Positions 35,340 to 44,654 of a stretch of DNA of 64,000 bases are shown here, piece after piece. Numbering within the stretch: the first letter of the stretch is position 1; every line of letters starts with the position of its first letter. The notes below the pieces were generated by a model that saw nothing but the letters and a program-made list of their open reading frames with translations, made no database searches and was not told the DNA's origin. Made by a program: the position numbers and the translations under genes. The DNA comes from Gallionella sp. (lineage in GTDB: Bacteria; Pseudomonadota; Gammaproteobacteria; Burkholderiales; Gallionellaceae), in NCBI GenBank assembly GCA_024641025.1, contig JAHEDW010000002.1, forward strand, positions 1 through 64,000, in the 5' to 3' direction.

Positions 35340-36988
35340 CAGATAAACCGGAATTTTCAAGCAAGCTGATTTGGTTGCTAATCTTTGCAGTCGCACTGAT
35401 TTGGTTTTCCAATCTTGAATACCGAACTCTGATCAAACCGGATGAAGGTCGATACGCTGAAATTCCCCGTGAAATGGTTGCAAGCGGTGATTGGACGACA
35501 CCTCGCCTAAACGATCTCAAATATTTTGAAAAGCCGCCGCTGCAATACTGGGCAACTGCAGTTGCTTATACTGTATTTGGCGAATATCAGTGGACCTCAC
35601 GTCTTTGGTCAGGATTGACCGGTTTTGCTGGAATATTTCTTGTGTGGTTTGCTGGTGCCCGGCTGTTCGGGCGTCAAGCAGGGGGATATGCAGCGCTGAT
35701 ATTGGGAAGTAGCCTGTTATATGTTCTGATAGGGCACATCAACACTCTGGATATGGGTGTGACGTTCTTTATTACTCTGAGCATAGTCAGCCTGTTGGTC
35801 GGGCAAACAAGAATTTCCAAGAGGGAGCAGCGTAACTGGATGCTGCTCGCGTGGGCGGCCATGGCGCTGGCTGTATTGAGCAAGGGATTGATGGGCATCG
35901 TTCTGCCAGGAGCAGCTCTGTTCATCTATTGTGTTGCAGAGCGTGATTTCAGCGTTTTGAAGCGTATGCACTGGTTATCAGGATTGTCAGTTTTCTTGCT
36001 TATCGCTGCGCCATGGTTCTATCTGGTAATGAAGGCTAATCCCGAATTCTTCGAAAGATTTTTTATTTACGAGCACTATACTCGTTTCACTACCAAGGAA
36101 CTTGGTCGCTATCAACCTTGGTATTACTTTATTCCGATTCTGCTGATGGGTGCTCTGCCGTGGACGTTGCTGATGTTTGATAGTCTCTCTAGGGCTTGGC
36201 GCCGTGGCAGGCAGCCTGGAAGATTGTTCAATGCCGAGCGCTTCCTTTTGATCTGGGCCATTTTCATCTACCTGTTCTTCACCGTTTCAGGTTCCAAGTT
36301 GCCATCCTACCTTTTGCCGATGTTTCCGGCTTTAGCTCTTTTGATGGGCAACCGTATCGCAGTGATGTCCGAGCGTACTCTATTCTGGCAAATAGCTCCT
36401 GTCGTACTAGTAGCAATTGTATGGTTGGTGTTGGCAGCAAATGCCGGAAAATTTGCCGATACCCCACAACAAGCTGAACTTTATCCTCGATTCGGTGCAT
36501 GGATGATGGTTGCGGGTATGGTTTTGCTGTCGGGGTTGCTGTTAGGGATGGCTATGCTGTGGCGCTCAAAAAAATGGATAGCTGTCGTAGTATTGTCATT
36601 GACTGGGCTGCTTACTGGGCAGATCGGCCTCACTGGCCACAACGAAGCGGCGCGCGACAGATCTGCCAAGCACATTGCCGAGGCGATACGAGACAAAATA
36701 AAACCTGAAGTGCCTTTTTATTCGGTGCAGACCTATGAATGGACACTGGCGTTCTATCTGCCAAGCATATTTACCCTGGTGGAATACCAGGACGAGATGA
36801 GTTTTGGTATCCAGCAGGAACCGCAGCGATGGATACCCAGTATTTCTGAATTCGCTAAAGTTTGGGAGACACAGTCTGAAGCATTCGCTATCATGCCGGC
36901 ATACACGTATCCGATACTGCAACAAAAGGGTTTGTCGATGAAAACCATTTTTGAAGATTCGCAATTTGTCGTGGTGAGCAGGCAATGA
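35336..36988 (+). CDS. arnT: 4-amino-4-deoxy-L-arabinose transferase (lipid A)
   Basis: GT83/GT39-type inner-membrane glycosyltransferase that moves 4-amino-4-deoxy-L-arabinose from undecaprenyl phosphate to lipid A on the periplasmic face, lowering affinity for cationic peptides. The 550 residues contain about twelve membrane helices. The first periplasmic loop has the signature LIKPDEGRYAEIPREMVASG, with the acidic residues thought to be catalytic, and KYFEKPPLQYW. VLSKGLMGIVLPG and GSKLPSYLLPMFPALALLMG are further family blocks. It begins inside the tyrA stop codon and heads the arn gene run, so assignment is supported by context. Confidence 0.92.
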   Translation: MTDKPEFSSKLIWLLIFAVALIWFSNLEYRTLIKPDEGRYAEIPREMVASGDWTTPRLNDLKYFEKPPLQYWATAVAYTVFGEYQWTSRLWSGLTGFAGIFLVWFAGARLFGRQAGGYAALILGSSLLYVLIGHINTLDMGVTFFITLSIVSLLVGQTRISKREQRNWMLLAWAAMALAVLSKGLMGIVLPGAALFIYCVAERDFSVLKRMHWLSGLSVFLLIAAPWFYLVMKANPEFFERFFIYEHYTRFTTKELGRYQPWYYFIPILLMGALPWTLLMFDSLSRAWRRGRQPGRLFNAERFLLIWAIFIYLFFTVSGSKLPSYLLPMFPALALLMGNRIAVMSERTLFWQIAPVVLVAIVWLVLAANAGKFADTPQQAELYPRFGAWMMVAGMVLLSGLLLGMAMLWRSKKWIAVVVLSLTGLLTGQIGLTGHNEAARDRSAKHIAEAIRDKIKPEVPFYSVQTYEWTLAFYLPSIFTLVEYQDEMSFGIQQEPQRWIPSISEFAKVWETQSEAFAIMPAYTYPILQQKGLSMKTIFEDSQFVVVSRQ

Positions 36989-37025
36989 GACCAAGTCTAT
37001 ATAACAGGTTCATTTGGGGCTTTAA

Positions 37026-37397
37026 ATGAACTTGACGAGTTTCGGGTTGATCTTCGCTGGAGTGATGCTCAATGCTGCAGCACAAATTTTGATGAAAGCA
37101 GGTACCAACGCGGTCGGTCACTTTGCATTCAGCGCTGAGAATATCCTGCCGATAGGTTGGAAGCTTGCAACCGAGTGGCACATCCTTGCAGCATTATCGT
37201 GCTATGTGCTGAGCGTTGTCATTTGGATACTTGCACTTTCACGTGTACCAGTCAGTATTGCTTTCCCAATGTTGTCCATGGCCTATGTTGTTAATGCTCT
37301 TGCAGCATGGTATTTGCTGGGCGAGTCTCTCAACCTGACCAAGGTTATTGGCATCGGTGTGATCATATTTGGTGTGATCATCATTTCTCGAGCATAA
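37026..37397 (+). CDS. SMR-family flippase subunit (ArnE/ArnF-like)
   Basis: A 123-residue protein with four membrane helices of the EamA/SMR superfamily, beginning LTSFGLIFAGVMLNAAAQILMKAG and ending with GVIIFGVIIISRA. In E. coli two such proteins, ArnE and ArnF, form the putative flippase that turns undecaprenyl-phosphate-L-Ara4N to the periplasm. Only one is present here, between arnT and arnB, so it may work as a homodimer, or the partner is elsewhere. Quaternary-amine-type multidrug SMR proteins are similar in size, but location favours the Arn role. Confidence 0.78.
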   Translation: MNLTSFGLIFAGVMLNAAAQILMKAGTNAVGHFAFSAENILPIGWKLATEWHILAALSCYVLSVVIWILALSRVPVSIAFPMLSMAYVVNALAAWYLLGESLNLTKVIGIGVIIFGVIIISRA

Positions 37398-37539
37398 AAT
37401 TACCTTTCAATATTCGGGTTTAGGGATTGCTGAATAGAATGCTTGCCACCGTCAAGAATAACCAGACGAAATGCTTGTCCATTAGCTGCGTTGCTTATTA
37501 TGCTTCATCCTGAAATTATGAAATCCTAGAGGTTTCGAC

Positions 37540-38658
37540 ATGAATGAATTCCTTCCCTTTTCCAAACCTACTATAGATGAGGTCACAATTGCCGCAGTGG
37601 CTGAAGTGCTTCGCTCCGGTTGGATTACCAGTGGCCCCAAAGTACTGGAATTCGAAAAGCAGTTATCCGCCTATTTCGGTGGCCGCCCTGTGCGCACTTT
37701 CAACTCTGGTACATGCACAATGGAGATCGCTCTTCGTATCGCAGGGATTGGTTCAGGAGATGAGGTTATCACCACGCCGATCTCTTGGGTGGCGACTGCC
37801 AACGTGATTCTCGAGGTGGGAGCGAAACCAGTTTTTGCTGATATCGATCCAGTGACTCGTAACATAGATCTTGATAAAGTCGAGGCAGCGATCACGACCA
37901 AGACACGTGCAATCATTCCGGTTTATCTGGCAGGTAATCCTGTGGACATGGACAAGTTGTATGCGATAGCCAAAAAGTACAATCTTAGGATTATCGAGGA
38001 CGCAGCTCAGGCGATTGGTTCGACCTGGAAAGGTAGAGCCATCGGTTCATTCGGTGATTTTGTTTCATTCAGCTTCCAGGCCAACAAGAACATTACTACT
38101 TCCGAAGGGGGTTGTCTGGTGTTGAACAACAACGAAGAAGTAATGCTTGCCGAAAAATACCGCTTACAAGGAGTGACAAGGAGTGGTTGGGATGGCATCG
38201 AAGTGGACGTATTGGGTGGCAAGTACAATATGACCGACATAGCAGCAGCAATCGGGCTTGGCCAGTTCAGTAAACTAAATGACATTACCATCAAGAGGCG
38301 CAAGTTGGCGCGTCATTATTTTGCAATACTGGGCAATGGCTTTGAGAAACATACTGGTGCGCAGTTGCCGGTTGAAAATTTCGAAAATTCCAATTGGCAC
38401 TTGTTTCAAGTTGTTCTCCCAGACCGCATTTCCCGTGCAGATTTCATGTCAAAGATGAAAGACAGGAAAATCGGTGTTGGTTTTCACTATGCCCCAATCC
38501 ACCTTTTCAAAATGTATAGAGCGCTCGGATTCAAGGAAGGCATGTTCCCGATTGCAGAGAGAGTGGGTAGGCAGATCGTTTCGTTGCCAATGTTCTATTC
38601 GATGAATGAAGGAGATGTGGAGCACACATGCGAGGCGATGCTTGAGGTGCTCAGATAG
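37540..38658 (+). CDS. arnB: UDP-4-amino-4-deoxy-L-arabinose aminotransferase
   Basis: PLP enzyme of the DegT/DnrJ/EryC1 family that transfers an amino group from glutamate to UDP-4-ketopentose, giving UDP-L-Ara4N. The 372 residues include LPFSKPTIDE, SGWITSGPKVLEFEKQL, TFNSGTCTMEIALR, ITTPISWVATANVI, the aspartate in IIEDAAQAIGSTW and the PLP lysine in SFQANKNITTSEGG. AGAGG lies at a good distance before the ATG. It is the second enzyme after the ArnA dehydrogenase encoded downstream, and its place within the arn run separates it from sugar aminotransferases of O-antigen synthesis. Confidence 0.92.
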   Translation: MNEFLPFSKPTIDEVTIAAVAEVLRSGWITSGPKVLEFEKQLSAYFGGRPVRTFNSGTCTMEIALRIAGIGSGDEVITTPISWVATANVILEVGAKPVFADIDPVTRNIDLDKVEAAITTKTRAIIPVYLAGNPVDMDKLYAIAKKYNLRIIEDAAQAIGSTWKGRAIGSFGDFVSFSFQANKNITTSEGGCLVLNNNEEVMLAEKYRLQGVTRSGWDGIEVDVLGGKYNMTDIAAAIGLGQFSKLNDITIKRRKLARHYFAILGNGFEKHTGAQLPVENFENSNWHLFQVVLPDRISRADFMSKMKDRKIGVGFHYAPIHLFKMYRALGFKEGMFPIAERVGRQIVSLPMFYSMNEGDVEHTCEAMLEVLR

Positions 38659-38754
38659 AACTCTGTTCTTGTCAGTTGTGCTTTCTGTCCATGCTAATCG
38701 CTTGAGTGGCCATATTTCGCTAACCTAGTTTCCTTGCTGTAAAATGCCGACCTT

Positions 38755-39744
38755 ATGAGTACACCTCAATTATCAGTAGTCATCCCAGTCTATAACGAAG
38801 AGCAGGGCTTGCAGGCTTTGTTTGACCGTTTATATCCTGCTTTGGATAAGCTAGGCATTTCATATGAGATATTGTTTGTCAATGACGGCAGTCGCGATCG
38901 TTCCGCCGCAATATTGCGCGAGCAATTCCAGAAACGGCCAGAAGTGACGCGAGTGATATTGTTTGACGGTAATTTCGGGCAGCACATGGCTATTATGGCG
39001 GCGTTCGAACATTGTCGTGGGGAGCGTATCGTCACGCTAGATGCGGACTTGCAGAATCCTCCAGAAGATACCGGTCTGTTATTGGAGAAGATGGATGAGG
39101 GCCATGATTATGTCGGCTCGATACGTCGTCAGCGTAATGACAGCGCATGGCGTCATGTTGCTTCGCGCGCAATGAACGGGTTACGTGAACGGACTACGCG
39201 AATCAAGATGACCGATCAGGGTTGCATGTTCAGGGCTTACGATCGGCGTATTGTCGATGCGATCAATAGTTGCAAAGAGGTGAGCACGTTTATCCCTGCT
39301 TTGGCTTATACATTTGCACGTAATCCCGCCGAAGTGGTGGTGGGGCATGAAGAGCGAACTGCTGGTGAATCGAAATATTCACTCTATAGCCTGATACGAC
39401 TGAATTTTGACTTGATGACCAGTTTTTCGCTGATACCGCTTCAATTGTTCTCGATGTTGGGCATTACCATTTCCTTGCTGTCTGGATTCCTTGTGGTATT
39501 GCTTGTGTTGCGCCGACTGATCGTGGGACCGGAGGCAGAAGGCCTGTTTACTTTGTTCGCCATAGCGTTCTTGTTGATCGGAATCACGCTGTTTGGAATT
39601 GGTCTTCTTGGTGAGTACATAGGTCGTGTCTACCAACAGGTGCGGCACAGGCCGCGTTATCTTGTCGAGGCGATTCTTGAACAGCAGGATTCAGGGGAGG
39701 TTTCAATGGACATGGGGAAAATTGGCCCGGCGGTTCGTAGATGA
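38755..39744 (+). CDS. arnC: Undecaprenyl-phosphate 4-deoxy-4-formamido-L-arabinose transferase
   Basis: GT2 glycosyltransferase that moves the formylated aminoarabinose from UDP to undecaprenyl phosphate at the inner membrane. The 329 residues have the opening VVIPVYNEEQGLQALFDRL, the metal-binding pair in VTLDADLQNPPED, and a QxCM acceptor motif in MTDQGCMFRAYDR. Two membrane helices lie near residues 230-255 and 265-295. No ribosome-binding site precedes the ATG and a minus-10-like TAAAAT lies just 10 bases upstream, so a near-leaderless transcript starting here is conceivable. Dolichol-phosphate mannosyltransferase-like proteins are similar; the arn context decides. Confidence 0.9.
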   Translation: MSTPQLSVVIPVYNEEQGLQALFDRLYPALDKLGISYEILFVNDGSRDRSAAILREQFQKRPEVTRVILFDGNFGQHMAIMAAFEHCRGERIVTLDADLQNPPEDTGLLLEKMDEGHDYVGSIRRQRNDSAWRHVASRAMNGLRERTTRIKMTDQGCMFRAYDRRIVDAINSCKEVSTFIPALAYTFARNPAEVVVGHEERTAGESKYSLYSLIRLNFDLMTSFSLIPLQLFSMLGITISLLSGFLVVLLVLRRLIVGPEAEGLFTLFAIAFLLIGITLFGIGLLGEYIGRVYQQVRHRPRYLVEAILEQQDSGEVSMDMGKIGPAVRR

Positions 39745-39870
39745 GTAGAACAATTGTTGTTGCTTATCATGATAGGAATTGTCCCACAGAGTTACGGCGA
39801 CGTAATCCCGGTGCAAGTGCGGCGCACTTAGCACAATGCTTAGCACAAAATATTTGGAACGTTCTCAGTT

Positions 39871-40791
39871 ATGAGTAGGGCTGTGGTATTTGCGTACCAT
39901 AACGTCGGTGTGCGATGCTTAAATGTTTTGCTTGCGCATGGTATTGATGTCGTACTATTGGTCACCCATACAAACAACCCTAATGAGAACATCTGGTTCG
40001 ATAGCGTTGCAGATCTTGCTGAATTACATGGAATCCCAGTAATCACGCCAGACAATCCCAATACTATGGAAGTGGTGGAGCAGATTCGTGCCTTGCAACC
40101 GGATTTCTTCTTTTCCTTCTATTATCGTGAGATGCTCAAGCATGAATTGTTGGGAATACCTAGTCATGGTGCTTTGAACATGCATGGGTCGTTGTTGCCG
40201 AAATATCGTGGTCGGGTGCCGGTGAATTGGGCGATAATCCATGGCGAGACTGAAACTGGCGCAACCCTTCATTACATGACCGAGAAGCCAGATAATGGAG
40301 ACATCGTTGCTCAACAGGCAGTGCCGATTTTGCCCAACGATACGGCTTTGGATGTATTCGGTAAAGTCACGGTAGCAGCTGAAATGGCGTTGAATAAGTG
40401 CCTTCCCAATCTGATTGCTGGTCGTGCCGAACCGATGAAGCAGGATTTGAGCAAGGGCGCTTACTTTGGTGGTCGCAAACCAGAAGATGGAATCATTGAC
40501 TGGTCGCAATCTGCGCTGACGATACATAATCTGGTACGCGCTGTTGCTCCTCCTTATCCGGGTGCGACAACTAAGTTGGCGAGCAGGCCTTTACGCATTC
40601 TCCAGACGCTGCTGGTAAATAATGATACCGACAACGTGCTGCCTGGATTATATGTGCGGGAAGGTAAAGCTTACGCGACCTGCGGAAAGGGCGTGTTACG
40701 AGTGGTACGATTCGAATTGGATGGCACAGAAACGAGTGCTGAGGAATTCGCCGCACGCTTCGGTACTCTCAAAATCGAATTTAATCGTTAA
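39871..40791 (+). CDS. UDP-L-Ara4N formyltransferase (separate ArnA N-domain)
   Basis: Corresponds to the N-terminal half of E. coli ArnA. It formylates UDP-4-amino-4-deoxy-L-arabinose with 10-formyltetrahydrofolate. The 306 residues hold the formyltransferase fold, with the catalytic asparagine and histidine in LNMHGSLLPKYRGRVPVNW and the aspartate in EKPDNGDIVAQQ, plus an OB-like C-terminal subdomain. In E. coli this activity is fused to the dehydrogenase; here a stop codon and 10 bases separate it from the next gene, which encodes that other half. Both parts look complete, so this is a true split and not a frameshift. Confidence 0.9.
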   Translation: MSRAVVFAYHNVGVRCLNVLLAHGIDVVLLVTHTNNPNENIWFDSVADLAELHGIPVITPDNPNTMEVVEQIRALQPDFFFSFYYREMLKHELLGIPSHGALNMHGSLLPKYRGRVPVNWAIIHGETETGATLHYMTEKPDNGDIVAQQAVPILPNDTALDVFGKVTVAAEMALNKCLPNLIAGRAEPMKQDLSKGAYFGGRKPEDGIIDWSQSALTIHNLVRAVAPPYPGATTKLASRPLRILQTLLVNNDTDNVLPGLYVREGKAYATCGKGVLRVVRFELDGTETSAEEFAARFGTLKIEFNR

Positions 40792-40801
40792 GGAAACCGC
40801 A

Positions 40802-41845
40802 ATGAAAAAAGTATTGATTCTCGGTGTGAACGGATTTATTGGTCACCACCTTTCCAACCGCATCCTCGATACCACCGATTGGGAAGTGTTCGGTATGGAC
40901 ATGAGCACAGATCGGATCAGCGATCTTATTGGGCGGGACCGCTTCCATTTTTTCGAGGGTGATATCACAATCAACAAAGAGTGGGTCGAGTACCATGTGC
41001 GCAAGTGCGACGTGATCTTGCCGTTAGTTGCTATTGCTACACCGTCTACTTATGTCAAGCAACCGCTGCGCGTATTCGAACTCGACTTTGAGGCCAATCT
41101 TCCAATCGTGCGTTCGGCGGTCAAGTACGGCAAACATCTGGTGTTTCCGTCCACTTCTGAAGTATATGGCATGTGCCACGATGATGAATTCGATCCTGAA
41201 AATTCAGAGCTTGTTTGCGGACCGATCAATAAACCACGCTGGATATATTCTTGTTCCAAGCAATTGATGGATAGAGTGATCTGGGGCTATGGGATGCAGG
41301 ATAATCTGAACTTCACACTTTTCCGTCCTTTCAACTGGATCGGTGCCGGTCTTGATTCCATCCATACACCCAAGGAGGGAAGCTCAAGAGTAGTTACGCA
41401 ATTTCTTGGACACATTGTTCGTGGCGAGAACATTAGCCTTGTTGATGGGGGGCATCAGAAGCGCGCCTTTACTTATATCGATGACGGTATCGATGCATTG
41501 GTGAAGATCATAGCGAACAAGGATGGCATTGCCTCTGGCAAGATCTATAACATTGGTAATCCGGAGAATAACTATGCCATATGCGACCTTGCCGACATGA
41601 TGTTGAAATTGGCCAAGGAATATCCTGAGTATCGCGAGTCTGCTCTGAAAGTAAAGATCGTTGAAACTACTTCGGCAGCTTATTATGGCAAGGGATATCA
41701 GGATGTGCAGAATCGCGTGCCAAAGATCACCAATACGTGTGCGGAGTTGAATTGGAAACCGTCGGTCAATATGTCTGACACGTTGCGCTACATATTTGAC
41801 GCATATCGCGGACAGGTTGCAGAAGCTCGCAGTCTGATGGACTGA
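40802..41845 (+). CDS. arnA: UDP-glucuronate oxidative decarboxylase (separate ArnA C-domain)
   Basis: Corresponds to the C-terminal half of ArnA. It oxidises UDP-glucuronic acid at C4 and decarboxylates it to the UDP-4-ketopentose used by ArnB. The 347 residues begin with the NAD motif KVLILGVNGFIGHHLSNR, and the SDR active site shows STSEVYG and the YxxxK pair in WIYSCSKQLMDRV. The arginine-containing block GGHQKRAFTYIDDGIDAL matches the decarboxylating SDR group. ATG 40802 is chosen since the Rossmann strand follows at once; a longer frame only overlaps the formyltransferase gene. arnD begins 2 bases after its stop. Confidence 0.93.
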   Translation: MKKVLILGVNGFIGHHLSNRILDTTDWEVFGMDMSTDRISDLIGRDRFHFFEGDITINKEWVEYHVRKCDVILPLVAIATPSTYVKQPLRVFELDFEANLPIVRSAVKYGKHLVFPSTSEVYGMCHDDEFDPENSELVCGPINKPRWIYSCSKQLMDRVIWGYGMQDNLNFTLFRPFNWIGAGLDSIHTPKEGSSRVVTQFLGHIVRGENISLVDGGHQKRAFTYIDDGIDALVKIIANKDGIASGKIYNIGNPENNYAICDLADMMLKLAKEYPEYRESALKVKIVETTSAAYYGKGYQDVQNRVPKITNTCAELNWKPSVNMSDTLRYIFDAYRGQVAEARSLMD

Positions 41846-41847
41846 TT

Positions 41848-42774
41848 ATGGCCAAGCAGCTCGCCCTCAAGATCGATGTTGATACTTATCGTGGTACTCG
41901 AGAAGGTGTGCCGCGTCTGGTTGAAGCACTCCAGCGCCATAATGCCCAGGCTACTTTCTTTTTCTCGCTTGGACCTGACAACACGGGGCGTGCTATCAAG
42001 CGCGTGTTTCGTCCCGGGTTTATTGGTAAGGTCTCGCGCACTTCGGTAGTTGAACATTATGGTGTAAAGACACTGTTATATGGAACGCTGTTACCAGCAC
42101 CGGACATTGGCAAGAAATGCGCTAGCGAAATGAGAATGGTACAAGTTGCCGGTTTTGAAGTCGGGATCCATTGTTATGACCATATACGCTGGCAAGATCA
42201 TGTAGCCGGAAAGGATGCTGAGTGGACGCGACACGAGTTGCAGCTCGCAGTGGATCGCTATACTGAGATATTTGGTGAGGCGCCACATTCTCATGCTGCT
42301 GCTGGGTGGCAGATGAACCGCGACGCTTTTCGGTTGATGCAGCGCTTTGGATTCGAATATAGTTCAGATACACGCGGTACACATCCTTTCATCCCAACCT
42401 GGCAGGCTGAGATTATTGCTTGCCCACAACTGCCAACGACCTTACCAACACTGGATGAACTGATGAATCGCGATGGTATAACCCAGGAAAATATCGCAGA
42501 TAACATACTGAATCTTACCGCACATCCTTCAAGCACTGGTCATGTTTTCACGCTTCATGCAGAACTGGAAGGTGGAAAATGGTTGCCGATATTCGAGCAG
42601 TTGATACAGGGCTGGCAACAGCAGGGTTACGAATTAGTTTCGATGCACCAGTATTTGCAAGGGCTAGATTTGGCATCGTTACCTCGCCAGGAGGTTGTGA
42701 TGAAGGAAGTGGAAGGGCGCGTCGGAAAACTGTCGGTTGCTGCAGGTGACTCGGAAGCAGGTTTTGCACAATAG
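41848..42774 (+). CDS. arnD: 4-deoxy-4-formamido-L-arabinose-phosphoundecaprenol deformylase
   Basis: Polysaccharide-deacetylase-fold enzyme that removes the formyl group once the sugar is on undecaprenyl phosphate, making the transfer irreversible. The 308 residues start LALKIDVDTYRGTREGVPRL, where the aspartates serve as base and metal ligand, continue with QATFFFSLGPDN, and have the metal histidines in VGIHCYDHIRWQDH. AAAGWQMNR and the histidine near VFTLHAELEG complete the site. It is the last gene of the arn run, followed by a terminator 52 bases after its stop. Confidence 0.93.
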   Translation: MAKQLALKIDVDTYRGTREGVPRLVEALQRHNAQATFFFSLGPDNTGRAIKRVFRPGFIGKVSRTSVVEHYGVKTLLYGTLLPAPDIGKKCASEMRMVQVAGFEVGIHCYDHIRWQDHVAGKDAEWTRHELQLAVDRYTEIFGEAPHSHAAAGWQMNRDAFRLMQRFGFEYSSDTRGTHPFIPTWQAEIIACPQLPTTLPTLDELMNRDGITQENIADNILNLTAHPSSTGHVFTLHAELEGGKWLPIFEQLIQGWQQQGYELVSMHQYLQGLDLASLPRQEVVMKEVEGRVGKLSVAAGDSEAGFAQ

Positions 42775-42826
42775 CGGCATGCTTGCAGAAGCCCTATTGC
42801 CAGGAAGATCTACTGAAACCCCCAGG

Positions 42827-42853
42827 CAGGGATTCTAGCTTTCCCTGATTTTT
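42827..42853 (+). terminator. Terminator after arnD
   Basis: CAGGGA pairs with TCCCTG over a 9-base loop, followed by A and five T residues, 52 bases after the arnD stop codon. A moderate rho-independent terminator that would end the arn transcript. Confidence 0.55.
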
Positions 42854-42879
42854 GAAAAATTTATTATGGTGGTGAATAT

Positions 42880-44592
42880 ATGAAGATATGGTGGGAATCG
42901 CTGGGAATTCAGCTAAAACTCCAGATCATCATCCAGTTGGTGTTAATTGCGGTTTTAATCCCATCACAGCTTTGGATCGAACACCATTTTAGGGAGGAGA
43001 TACTACTAGCAGCGGAGAGTCGAGCTCGGATTTCGGCAGACGGCTTGATCAATGGTATGAACATGCTGATGATCAATGGCATGATCAGCGACCCAGTAAA
43101 TCGTGAACTATACATCAAGAAAATGGGTGCCTCTGAGGGCGTGAAGGAAATTCGGGTCATTCGTTCCGAACAAGTACAAAAGCAGTTTGGCCCGGGGTTG
43201 CCCCAAGAGCAGTCCATGGATGAGATAGATCGGCGTGTAATCAAAAATGTCCGAGCTGAATTTCATCGGATATATGATAAGGGTGTTCCCGAGTTGCGCG
43301 CAGTCGTTCCATTCGTTGTGAGCACCGATTTCCGCGGTACCAACTGTCTTGACTGTCATGAGTCACAAGTCGGAACTGCAAATGGTGCGGCAAGCATCAC
43401 GCTTGACCTGAAGCAAGACTATGAAAACCTGACAAGAACAAGCGCGCTGCTGTGGGGTGGGCAAGCTGCCTTGCAATTGATTCTGTTTCTGCTCATTGGG
43501 AGATTTACCCATACAATAACCCGTCCACTTGAGAATCTTCAGTCCACGATGAGTGCATTGCAGAAAGAGGAGGACTTGGCTCGTTATGTAGGTACGATGC
43601 CGCCCCTGAAAATATCAGGTGGGGATGAAATCGGACAGTTGAGTGCGACGTTTAACCGCATGGTTAAAACTTTGCAGCAGCAGATGATTTCGCTGCGCAT
43701 CTCCGAAGAGATGCAGCAACGCTACCTGACTCTGGAACGTGAGGAACAGGCCCGTTTGATGGCGTTGCTCGCAGTGATGAACGTTGGCGTATTGTTCGTC
43801 AGTCGGGATAACAAGATCCTCCATGTGAATCCAACGTTTTTCACTATCTGGCAGATCCCCTCTGAGACCAAGTTGGAAGGCAGAGACGTTGATGATATCC
43901 CCGGATACCTTTCACACTTACTTTCCAATGATAAGGCTGCCGCCCAACATCTTCTGGAATTGCCTGAAACGACAGACCTGTACCTGGCGGACAAGCGAGT
44001 GGTGGTGCAGACTTGCTATGCGGTTCGCGACGTTGAGGCTCAAGTGCTTGGTCACTTGTGGCTTTACGAGGATGTCACGCACGCGCGTCGTACTCCTGAA
44101 CAGTTGTTACATTTGGCTGAGCGCGATGCACTTACCGGCCTGTGTAATCGATACCGGTTTACTAGTGAGTTGGAGCTTGCAGTGTTGGATGCAAAGCGCA
44201 ATGGTGCCAAAGTAGCACTGCTCTCATTCGGCATCGATGATCTGAGCCATATCAATGACTCTTACGGAAATGTTACTGGTGATAGGATCCTGACCCTCGT
44301 GGCTGACACAGTCGGGAAGAATGTAAGAGCCAATGAATTGTTTTGCAGGTTGCGAGGAGATGAGTTTGCGGTACTCATCAGGAATGCTTCAGAGAAAGAT
44401 ACAAAGGGGTTGGCGCAGCGCATCGCTCAAGACCTGTCACGAATTGAGTTTGAATCGGGTGGGCAGAGGTTTGCAGTTAAAACGAGCATGGGAATGGCAT
44501 TTTTCCCGGATAATGGTGAAAGTGAGAAGGAACTGATTACACATGCTGATGCCGAAATATCTTTGGCAAGACGATCCGGAAAGAGAATCTAG
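42880..44592 (+). CDS. Membrane diguanylate cyclase with periplasmic haem-c sensor motif
   Basis: A 570-residue signalling protein. A membrane helix at about residues 14-32 is followed by a periplasmic domain to about 185 that contains CLDCH at residues 156-160, the CXXCH signature for covalent haem c. A second membrane helix at about 190-208, a HAMP domain, a PAS-like domain around 295-400 and a C-terminal GGDEF domain follow. The GGDEF loop reads RLRGDEFAVLI, with arginine in place of the first glycine; such variants can still be active, so cyclase function is likely but not certain. The haem suggests sensing of redox state, oxygen or NO. It lies between arnD and ugd, though a terminator separates it from arnD. 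Confidence 0.88.
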   Translation: MKIWWESLGIQLKLQIIIQLVLIAVLIPSQLWIEHHFREEILLAAESRARISADGLINGMNMLMINGMISDPVNRELYIKKMGASEGVKEIRVIRSEQVQKQFGPGLPQEQSMDEIDRRVIKNVRAEFHRIYDKGVPELRAVVPFVVSTDFRGTNCLDCHESQVGTANGAASITLDLKQDYENLTRTSALLWGGQAALQLILFLLIGRFTHTITRPLENLQSTMSALQKEEDLARYVGTMPPLKISGGDEIGQLSATFNRMVKTLQQQMISLRISEEMQQRYLTLEREEQARLMALLAVMNVGVLFVSRDNKILHVNPTFFTIWQIPSETKLEGRDVDDIPGYLSHLLSNDKAAAQHLLELPETTDLYLADKRVVVQTCYAVRDVEAQVLGHLWLYEDVTHARRTPEQLLHLAERDALTGLCNRYRFTSELELAVLDAKRNGAKVALLSFGIDDLSHINDSYGNVTGDRILTLVADTVGKNVRANELFCRLRGDEFAVLIRNASEKDTKGLAQRIAQDLSRIEFESGGQRFAVKTSMGMAFFPDNGESEKELITHADAEISLARRSGKRI

Positions 44593-44654
44593 AAATATTT
44601 CTGCTGATGTTATGGCTTAATGGTAGGGTTGGAAGGGCGCTTAGATAGATCTCG

